This document shows, one piece after another, positions 56,023 through 64,000 of a stretch of 64,000 nucleotides of DNA (the stretch's first letter is position 1; each line of letters opens with the position of its first letter). Position numbers and translations under genes: made by a program. The DNA lies in assembly GCA_030323885.1 (NCBI GenBank), contig CM059198.1:14732462-14796461 (forward strand), read 5' to 3'. Under the pieces are notes generated by a model. That model ran no database searches and had not been told where the DNA came from. It was given only the letters and a program-made list of their open reading frames with translations. Source of the stretch: Branchipolynoe longqiensis. Taxonomy: Eukaryota; Annelida; Polychaeta; Phyllodocida; Polynoidae.

Positions 56023-57100
56023 GAGCTTTAGTATACTCAATTAAACCATGTTCTGTGTACTTTCGGATAATGGCTAACTCTACTGCTCCATCGTGTAGGC
56101 TACCGATTTCTTCACTGTTCTATCTCCTATCGCATTCCAGAGCTTTGACTAAAACAAACAAACTAAAAAAGTAAAGAAGAAATCAAATGTAAGCTTTAAA
56201 CTACATGTGGCTTAAATCGATATCAAATAATGGTAAATATATCAAACCAGTGATAGACCTTCTTCGAAAACAAATTGCTACAAAGTGCCACCAGATTGCA
56301 CCATTTAAAGTCTTAATTTGAAAAATCGTCTATCTTGGGCAGGGGGGGGGGGGGGGTTGGCCACCTCTCATCACACACACACCGCACCTGACTCCGTCGT
56401 AAGCTCCCTCACAGTCCACCTACCACTTTCTATTTCCGAAATGTTGGCAAGTAGGTTTTCCGCCCCTCCCTTCAGGGCCCCTATGCTTAAGCCTACTCCG
56501 CCCAATGGTTAATCCACCACCGCCACCAGGGCGGATATGTAAGATCAATCTTAGGCAAGCCCTTGGGTTGAAAAATATTACACCTTAATCGGATTATGCA
56601 ACTTTAATGTCGCGTTTTCAATAAATCTCTTCCAATTGTCACTTTTTTTTCCAGGGGCTCTCCACCATTTCGTTTCCGTTTTCCTCTTCGTCGTCTTAAA
56701 TTGTCAATTTCCCGTTTTCAATCAGTGTCCATTTTTTTCTGTTTTCTTTTTGTCTTATTCATTTCCTCACGGAAGTGGTTGGTTCTGTCACTCTGTTAGC
56801 CTACTTGGAGGTACCTGCTGCATCCCCGATATTAACCCCGGCACTGCTAACAACAGTGTCAGTGCTCTCGGGCACAGAAGACGTGGAAGCTGAGGTTGGG
56901 AAAACATGGCTTTTATTCGGGCCCCTCCACCCCATCATCATCATCATCATCATCAATTATGTTGGTATGAGAGTAGCAACAACCAACATAAGGTCATGGT
57001 ATATGATCAGTTTATGGGATGAAATGTAATATGCAGCACATATGATAACATAACATAGCAATAACATGTGATTATATGAGAAGATAACATTTAACATGCA
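56023..57100. other. No gene recognised
   Basis: Contains a G run (56342-56356) and an ATC trinucleotide run (56936-56955). A 85-codon frame at 56636 is rich in Phe/Val, but without motif or codon pattern I trust. Confidence 0.4.
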
Positions 57101-57419
57101 GAGTGATTAAAATGGGTGATGAGAGAAGTTAATAATCAATATAATTATCAATTATTGATTATCATACCAGTTTGATAGTTCAATTGCTTTTGTGTCAATT
57201 GTATGGTAGATAATAAATTAAATGTCAAATGTCTTTTAGTGGTAATTTGATCAATGTTGTTTGATTTGTTGTTTTGTGTTTTGATTGGCTTGGCCAATCA
57301 TTCAGCCAAGCCATATTAGTTGTGTGTTGCGTTGATGAATGCTTTGTTGACTATATTTGATCTCTGGTGTTTATATAAATTTGGTGGGCATTTGAGGCCC
57401 AGCCTCCGAAGCGCTGGAC

Positions 57420-58207
57420 TTCTAGCTCAGAGCTGCCTGATGCAAATGTGACGGTGGCTGCCGCCTTCCTTAATTGCATCTAGTGTGTATGGGGGTTGTA
57501 CCCCAGTGGTGATCTGGGCGGTGCACCATTCTCTAGCGATGTAGGGAATGGCCATTGTGGCTCTGTCAGCGGGGAAGGTGAGTAGTGGCTGTTTGTGGGT
57601 GGTGGTTGGTGCCTCGAGTAGCATGGAGCGGTACGTTTGCACGGGGGCAGAAGTCAGGGTCAGGGTCAGGGACGAGCAACCTGCCGCGTGACTGCTGTGT
57701 AGCTTGCATGTTTTTCTCCCACTTTTGGAGAATGTGGAGCTTGCCCTGTCTGATCTCGACATCGTCCCGGGTCGTGTGCCTGGTGGGGTCGAAGGTGGCA
57801 GCTGATCGTGGGGCCACCTCCGACTGTCGTTCTCCCGTAAAGAACATTATGATGATGGCCATAGCAACCACTCTGCCCTGCAGGTTCTTTTGTAGTTGTC
57901 ACACTGCCGCTTTTATGACTGGTATCGGGACATCTGGGACTGGCCTCAGCATGTCTGACTTGGACCATCTCAGTGCGTCGAAGGGCAGTCACACCATTAT
58001 GTGGTTGAGTGGCCCTGTCAAGGCCTCCTGGATGCGGAAGTACATTCTTAGGTATGATGCAGAGTTAGCGATGGAGGATGGGCACTCCCGGCCCACTAGT
58101 TCTGCTAGCCAGCAAGTACTTAGAGAGGAGTCGGCTGGAGAGGCCACACCCCGTATGTCGTGCAGTGGCGTGTGTACATGTTGATAATTGTGTGGTAGCT
58201 CGCCCAA
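57420..58207 (-). pseudogene. Tyrosine recombinase remnant (second lineage)
   Basis: MFFTGERQSEVAPRSAATFD retains the first Arg region, and PPYTLDAIKEGG sits where the H-x-x-R box would be, again without the usual His. The N-terminal piece ECPSSIANSASYLRMYFRIQ matches PSSVANSVLHLRLFFRL of the copy at 41 kb. The frame changes at least three times. Confidence 0.65.
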
Positions 58208-59900
58208 GTGCCTGGTGCCCTGGCAGCATCCTGCCTCGCCTCCACTGCCTGCATGAGTGTCGTGTCGGCCGGATCTGTGTGGGGTGAGAGGGTAGAGTTG
58301 TTGTATGCGGTTATGATGGGAATAACTGGCTTTATGTTTCTAGCAGTGCATATTCTAATGACATTGGTATGGTGTATGTGGCCCATGCATGCTCTGCTGA
58401 GTACATCGGCGAGCTCGTTCTGGTCGCCAGGTATGTGTCTGTAGGTTACGCGAATGTTGTTCATGCCCAGAAACATCCATCTGGTTCTAGCAATCTGGAG
58501 GAGCTGTGGGTTATGGCCAAGGCCTGTTGCTAGTACTTCAACTGCTGCGGTGTTGTCACAGTTTATTAGCATCTATCCTGCAGCCGGTTCATGTTTAGCC
58601 AATGTGTGGAGTGCTATGAGGATGCTGTCTGGGTCGTCACTGGTGTCGTCGGCTAGTTGGGCAGAGTAGATGTGTGTGCTATCTGCTCACCCAATGCCTC
58701 CCATGCATGCATCGACAACTATTTTGGTAGTAGGCTGATTTGTCGGTATTAGTGATGTCCCGTTCCATGCATGGGTGAACTCTGGGAACCAGGCCAGGTC
58801 CCGCCTCATCTCGTTGGTGACTGCCGTCTGGTTGCTTGTCATGCTGCATAGGGTGTGGAGGAGTCGTCCGACAAACAGCCGGGCCAGTTGAACACATTTA
58901 GATATGTGGAGTAACTTCCCTAGGAGCGACTGCAGCTGATTTTGTGTTACATGTTCCCTGCCCATTGTTGTGTGTATGAGTCTGATGGTGCTGTTGACTT
59001 TATCTCGCAGCATGGTTAGGGTCATGTTCTGGGCGTTGATGCATATGCCCAGCCATCATACTTTAGTGGCTGGCTGTTGTGTCTTCTCGAAGGCTTCTGG
59101 TAACCCGAGGTCGCAGAATATTTGTCACATTATCCGGAAGTGTTGTAGGCATGTTTGCTTGTCACTCGCGACTATAATGAGGTCATCGAGGTACATTGTG
59201 GCTCTTATACCCCTCTCTCTCAGTATGTAGACTACAGCCTTGGCGACTCGTTGTACATGGCAGCTGGATCCTCGGGTGCCAAATGATACTAATGTGTCAA
59301 GGTAATATCCATCTCACCATCTTGTGCCCAGGAGGAGCCAGTCAAGGGGGCAGGACCTGAAGTTTTTGTAGGCCCTGCTTATGTCGATCATGAACATGAA
59401 ACTCCCCTTGCCGGCCTCCCTCAACTCCCCTGTGAAGCCATCTACTGTCAATAGGCAGTGCTCCCTTGTGTGGCCGAGTGCAGTATTTTTTTATTATGTA
59501 CGCATTAATTGAAGTGTTTCTCAGAAATGACATATCAGCTATTATGCATTAGTTAGGTCTGATTTCTCGCGGGTCATTAATGGCGATACATGAAACCAAT
59601 AAAAGGAGTCTGTTTGAATGGACCGTATAGGGCTCCACAACTTACTTCCTTGGTTGTGTAATCGTTCACTGCTGCTAGATGCTGGGTTGCACTGGGGTGG
59701 TTGAGTGTTTGAGAGGTGTTGGATGTGGGTCGCATGTATCCGAGTGGGAATCCATAGTCCATCAAATCTATTAGCTGCCGATGGTCGGGCAGTCAGATAG
59801 ATTTTTCCTCCATTGTTATATGTTAAGCCCAGATGGGACATGTAGATGAGCCTCCATCCTTGCTTCCATGCATGTGGCCATCCTATCCTCCATCTCACTC
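58120..59900 (-). pseudogene. Reverse transcriptase-RNase H remnant (second lineage)
   Basis: The parts in order from the right are FHVSPLMTREKSD (about 59560-59600), the catalytic YLDDL (59179-59193), MTLTMLRDKVNSTIRLIHTT with QNQLQSLLGKLLHISKC (58890-59025), and NCDNTAAVEVLATGLG with GDQNELADVLSRACMG (58390-58572). Many stops and shifts separate them. A plus-strand reading is not coherent. Confidence 0.65.
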
Positions 59901-60535
59901 ATCCGGCAGTCCAGGCTGCCGCTGTCTGTTTGCTTTGGGGCCGTTGGGCGTGATTGCCGCTGCGTCGGCTCTGGATAGGAATCGTCCGATTCGCCGTCAG
60001 TCCTGCTGGAGGTGTCATGTGTGTTGTGCCTGCTGGTTCTGGCCTGGGGCATGCTGCTGGTGGCGCCCTGGGATTGCAGGCTGTCTCCGAGCTGCATCGG
60101 GAGTGCTGTGCGCTCCCCGTTGGCTTTCCCTGAGTTGTATGGGTAGTGTTGTAAATGCGCCTTTCCTAGTGCTGGCCTTGGCTGGGCGTCCACAGCCCCT
60201 CTTTTTTGCTGATGAACTCTGTCACGGCATTGTTGAATAAGAGGTGTGTAGATGTGGTCAGTCGGAGAGGCTGTTGCAGACGACCACCAGATGTGGCTCC
60301 CGTTTGTGCTGTGATCTGATTGGTGGTTTGGTGTGGAGGTGTGTCCAGTATGTGGTTTGTGGTTGGTTGGCCAGGGGGGGGAGGTGTGGAGTGTCTGTGT
60401 GGAAGCCCCCTCCCCCACCAGTTGGGTTCCCATGGGGGGCCCCCACCCCCGGTGGCGGTGAGGGGGGCATGTCAGCTTCGCGGTCCCTGCGCCCAGCAAT
60501 GAACCCGAATGAGCATCGGCGCTCATTCCAGACAA
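59816..60535 (-). pseudogene. gag-like 5' frame of the degraded YR element
   Basis: A 239-codon frame rich in His/Pro/Gln/Thr, ending in DCRMSEMEDRMATCMEARME, a short helical repeat. No zinc knuckle is seen. It is upstream of the RT, where gag belongs, but homology to the other gags is not visible. Confidence 0.4.
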
Positions 60536-60897
60536 TTGTCGTCTGCTCTCAGCTAAATGTTGTCTGCAGGTATATATTCATAACCACGGAAACTAATTGT
60601 TATTTCAGTGGTATCTATGTTTCACTGATGTACTTCATGTCTTAGTCACATAGTACAAAGCCCTGGTCACACACGGGCCTTAAGTCGCCTCAACTAGTTT
60701 GCCTCATTTAAGTCGACTCAGATCGCGCCTGTGAACACCCCTCTCAGGCGAATTAGGGCTGAGTCGACTCACCTAGTTTGCCTCAAGTAAACGGCTTCGC
60801 GGGGTAGATTAGATGATGCGACTTAGCCTGAGTCGGCCTAAGGTGCATGTGAGAACGCAAGTCGTTTAGTTGAGTCGGCTTAAGCAGGTCACTCTCA

Positions 60898-61520
60898 ATT
60901 TGTGTATGTGGGTATGTATGAGTGTATGTATGTTTGTATGCATGTGTGTATGTATGTGTGGGTATGTATGTTTATATCTATGTGTATGTATGTGTGTATA
61001 TATGTGGCTATATATGTTTGTATGTATGTATGTGCGTATGTATGTGTGTATGTGTGTATGTATGTGTGTATGTATGGGTGTATATATGTGTATATGTATG
61101 TGTGTATGTGTGTATCTATGTGTGTATTTGTGTATATATGGAGATATGCATGTGTGTATATATGTGTGTGTATGTATGTGTGTATGTATGTGTGTACATG
61201 TGTGTGTATCTGTGTATGTATGTGAGTATATATATGTGTATGTGTGTATGTATTTGTATGTGTGTATGGTTGTTTGTATGAATGGTTATTTGTATGTATG
61301 GTTGTTTGTATGTGTGTATGCATGTTTGTATGTGTGTATGTATGTATGTTTGTATGGGTGTATGGTTGTTTGTATGTGTGTATGCATGTTTTTATGTATG
61401 TGTATATGTATGTATATGTGTATGTATGTTTGTATGGGTGTATGGCTGTTTGTATGTGTGTATGTATGTGTGTCTGTGTGTATGTATGCATGTATGTATG
61501 TATGTATGTATGTATGTATG
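60898..61520 (+). repeat. Tetranucleotide satellite (GTAT/TATG)n
   Basis: About 620 bp of GTATGTAT, GTGTATG and variants. The Tyr/Val/Cys/Met and Thr/His/Ile frames are artefacts. Confidence 0.9.
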
Positions 61521-61535
61521 AAACTACATAGGGCC

Positions 61536-61750
61536 TGACCAGACGGGGTGGTCGAATGAGTTGAGCGTCTGTCTCCTGTTGTGGGAGATCAGGAGATCCG
61601 AACCCATGAGTTGGTGGGTTCGAATCCTGGTCGGCTCAAACCAATGACTTAAAAATTGATACCGATCGCTTCCTAGTCTTGCACTCTGCATTAATGTTTG
61701 TTTATCTTTGTTGATTGTTGTTTTACGTCCTAGCAACATCTAAGGTCATA
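61536..61750 (+). repeat. tRNA-derived SINE
   Basis: Head GGTGGTCGAATGAGTTGAGC with B box GGTTCGAATCC, then CAATGACTTAAAAATTGATAC. The middle of the body is shortened, and the tail CGTCCTAGCAACATC with CTAAGGTCATAT is attached directly, in the reverse order to other copies. This may mark two abutting fragments. Confidence 0.6.
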
Positions 61751-61859
61751 TAACTAGTTCACCTCATGTAGACCGCTTCGCGAGGTGGATTAGATGAGGC
61801 GAACTAGTTGAGGCGACTTAAGGCCCATGTGTGAACTGGGCTATATACTGTGTGTAAGA

Positions 61860-62175
61860 TATAGTCCATGCTTCACTGATGTACTCCATGTTTCAGTAGC
61901 ATAGTCCGCCGATATAGCCCATGTTCTAACAGATATAGCCTGTGCTTAACAAATATTGTCCATGTTTCACTGATATAATCCGTGTTTCACTGATATAATC
62001 CGTGCTTAACATATATAGTCCATGTTTAGCAGATATAGTCCGAGTTTAACTGCTATAGTTAATCTTTTACAGACTAGTCAATGCTTAACAGATATAGTCC
62101 GTGCTTAACAGATATAATCTGGGTTCAACAGATCTAGTTCGTGTTTAACAGAAATAATTCGTGTTTAACAGATTA
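61860..62175 (+). repeat. Minisatellite, unit about 20-21 bp
   Basis: About fourteen units of the form GATATAGTCCGTGTTTAACA with substitutions (CATGTTTCACT, GTGCTTAACA). Confidence 0.75.
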
Positions 62176-62198
62176 TGCAGGATCAGATCATGGTAACC

Positions 62199-62284
62199 AA
62201 ATATTGCGCATAGAGCAGGATTCGAACCCACATGTCCTGCCATTCCAGGGCTAACATGCTAACCACTACACTCCTTAGGCTCCC
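62199..62284 (-). tRNA. tRNA-like sequence (pseudo-tRNA or SINE head)
   Basis: The minus strand has an A-box-like TAGTGGTTAGCATG and a perfect B box GGTTCGAATCC at normal spacing. The acceptor ends do not pair well, so I regard it as a tRNA-derived relic. Confidence 0.35.
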
Positions 62285-62384
62285 TGGTGCAATCACTCTA
62301 TGCACGCCTACCCGTCTGTGTGGCTCCTTGGCTGAGATGTCAGTGCAGGACTACTACAATACCATTTACCAAAGGACATTAAAC

Positions 62385-62700
62385 GGTCGCTTGTTGGAGT
62401 TTTACATCCTAGCATCATCTCATGTCATATCAGGATGGGTGTCGACTTGTGACAATACGTATTCATGGTGACTTTATAGTGTTGCCCCACCGGGAGACCA
62501 GGCCACCTGCACCATGACCCGATTTCCCACTCAGTCACATTATCCTGACACAGAGCTAACTTATCCTAGTAATGCCGAGCACCAGGGTACGTAGTGACAA
62601 GTATCGACTTTGTAAGTCATTGGTTTGACTTGGCCGAGTTTCGAACTCCCAACTTTCCACACATGAAGCCTGCGCTCTATCGATTCAGCCACTGCGTCAG
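62385..62700 (-). repeat. tRNA-derived SINE
   Basis: The minus-strand head TGGCTGAATCGATAGAGCGC leads into a decayed B box (GAGTTCGAAACTC), then CAATGACTTACAAAG, ACTTGTCACTACG and TGACTGAGTGGGAAATCGGG, ending at GACATGAGATGATGC. Nearly full length. Confidence 0.7.
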
Positions 62701-63044
62701 TAAAATACTAAAACTGAATATGTAGTAGATGTGCGTTGAAAACAATATTACTTTATTCACTGAGTAAAATATCATGTACCAAAATAAATATTTTAATAGG
62801 TGTGAGGGTTCCTAATAGACTCGCCTCACTCAGTCCTCACTTTCCCTCACGTGACTTCCTCACTGCGCCCATTGAGTGCCTCCAGTTGCCGGTAAGTGCC
62901 CCGGTTTGGGGCCGGTGTGGCGGGATAATGTTGCCCCAGGATATATTTACTGCCTTCTTTCCTAGGGCAGCATAACACCACACATACGACAGTCTCCATT
63001 GTGTTGTAGAAATCACAGGCTACGTCAAGGTTGGTTTGGTGTAT

Positions 63045-63290
63045 GTGGCTTATGTTCTGGCAACTTTTAAAGTCATATTAGGATGGGCGCCGATTTGTGA
63101 TACTATGCATGGATGGTGGTTTTATAGTGCTTCTTCAATGGGATATCAGGCTACCTGCTGACACTATAATGTAATTTCCCACTTAATCACATTGTTCATA
63201 TTGTTTTGGTAACATGGGTAATTCACACGCGGTAAGCATTTTTAAGTCATTGGCCTGGGTTCAAACCAGCGGGTTCTAATCCCATGACAT
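63045..63290 (-). repeat. tRNA-derived SINE, old degenerate copy
   Basis: Recognisable only by ATATTAGGATGGGCGCCGA, TTATAGTGCTTCTTC and the B-box-like region near 63250. Confidence 0.45.
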
Positions 63291-63699
63291 ACCATTATGA
63301 GAGATTAAAGAGGTACAGCCTGTACCAGTACATTACTGCCTGTCTGGTAGGTATGTTCAAATGTAAAGTTCCCGGGGTGGGGAGGGTGGCAGGAATTGGA
63401 GTGGGACATTATTTCCCGCTACACCGGGCTTGGAGCCACCTGATAGCCCCCTATTAATGTTGCCCCACGGGAGGCAGACGGGGAGCAGGTGGGTCACGTG
63501 ACTGCATTAGCGAGCTGCTCAGCACACAGCTGCTCGTCCACCAATTACTGCTGACTTGCGCAGAAAGCCGACCAGGCGGGCCCGGGTAATGTATATTAGG
63601 AATAACGCATGCACTTTTGTTGTTGTTCAATTTGGTGATTAAGCGGGGGGGGAGGGGGGGGGGTCAATTGCAGACAATTGGTCTTCCTCATTCCTCTGC

Positions 63700-63795
63700 T
63701 CCTTGCCCTATCCTAGCAATGCCAAATATCAGGCTAGACAGCGACAAGTACATATTTATTCGAGTCATTCGTTTGACTCGGCCGTTGCCAGGGTA
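63700..63795 (-). repeat. tRNA-derived SINE fragment
   Basis: CTTGCCCTATCCTAGCAATG then GACAGCGACAAGTAC and GTTTGACTCGGCCG match the middle of the family on the minus strand. Confidence 0.5.
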
Positions 63796-63852
63796 CAAGA
63801 CATCATACATATATATATATGTGTTGTGTGTTTCATGTTGTATATTTTATTA

Positions 63853-64000
63853 AAGCCTAGGTCACACATACCCGGATCAGAGGCCGGACGAGCCCCGGAC
63901 CGCCATCCGGGGTGGTCCGGGGCGATCCGGGATGATCCGTGGCTCGTCCGTGGCTCGTCCGTGCCGACGCCCCCCGATCCGGCGTGATCCGTGGCTCGTC
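63853..64000. mobile_element. GATCCGG/GTCCG-word element (runs off the window)
   Basis: It begins AAGCCTAGGTCACACATACC, similar to the ends at 60.66 and 22.09 kb, then consists of GTCCGTGGCTC and GATCCGGGAT words with strong self-complementarity. Only the first 148 bases are visible. Confidence 0.5.

Larger units (their letters stand above)
57366..60535 (-). mobile_element. YR retrotransposon of the second lineage, heavily degraded
   Basis: Homologous along its length to the element at 40.4-43.7 kb but broken into many frames. The 3' AT-rich flank (57110-57320) and the order gag-like, RT, RNase H, YR on the minus strand agree. The greater decay implies an older insertion. Confidence 0.65.
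60659..61848. mobile_element. AAGTCGCC-word TIR element, expanded by nested repeats
   Basis: The left end (CCCTGGTCACACACGGGCC then TTAAGTCGCCTCAACTAG) and right end (about 61800-61848, its inverted match over about 45 bp) enclose words such as GAGTCGACTCA and ACCGCTTCGCG. A tetranucleotide satellite and a SINE are nested inside. Confidence 0.65.

Noticed and set aside
60870..61538. Cys/Val/Tyr/Met-rich frames of up to 222 codons
   Set aside because: Produced by the GTAT tetranucleotide repeat on both strands.

Overview
The window looks like a repeat-dominated piece of an animal nuclear genome, probably an aquatic invertebrate. The phylum cannot be fixed from this sequence; a lophotrochozoan such as a mollusc is only a guess, based on the style of the tRNA-derived SINEs and the mix of Ngaro-like, RTE, I-like, Gypsy and Harbinger elements. 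There are no bacterial operons, no ribosome binding sites, no CRISPR, and no host exon I can defend. One assembly gap of 499 N lies at 45487-45985. Almost every long reading frame belongs to a mobile element, and nearly all of these are broken by stops or frameshifts.

Layout. 1-1261 (minus): an unbroken gag-like frame running off the left edge, with a chain of small hairpins upstream. 2-7.6 kb: short terminal-inverted-repeat (TIR) elements, one with a clear 8-bp target duplication, SINE pieces and an RTE LINE fragment. 7.6-9.2 kb: ORF1 of a non-LTR element with CCHC knuckles. 9.48-15.44 kb (minus): a Ngaro-type tyrosine-recombinase (YR) retrotransposon with split direct repeats, whose gag position is occupied by an opposite-strand Gypsy fragment. 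15.7-16.2 kb: pyrimidine satellite. 16.5-17.9 kb (minus): dead PIF/Harbinger transposase beside a roughly 0.85-kb foldback palindrome. 18.8-21.8 kb: I-type LINE 3' half (RT, RNase H, C-terminal knuckle, hairpinned tail). 22.1-25.2 kb: two elements whose ends are clusters of one short word. 25.2-27.3 kb: minisatellite leading into a 5'-truncated YR element. 28.4-29.0 kb: trinucleotide satellite. 29.24-34.23 kb: the best preserved YR element. 34.2-39.8 kb: old, internally repeated non-coding DNA. 40.5-43.7 kb and 57.4-60.5 kb (minus): two members of a second YR lineage. 43.75-44.3 kb: Gypsy 5' end (LTR, primer-binding site, gag). 46-48.7 kb: RTE fragments and a heptamer satellite. 49-64 kb: SINEs, TIR elements, a regular 62-bp satellite and long tetranucleotide repeats.

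How the parts relate. The main theme is YR retrotransposons: five loci with RT or YR sequence plus one orphan gag. Three of them carry the B1-A2-B2 arrangement thought to allow circular intermediates and recombinase-mediated integration. Small non-autonomous families form a second layer, and several nested insertions give relative ages. Coordinates of repeat edges come from alignment by eye and may be off by a few bases; family names rest on motif recognition, not on database searches.
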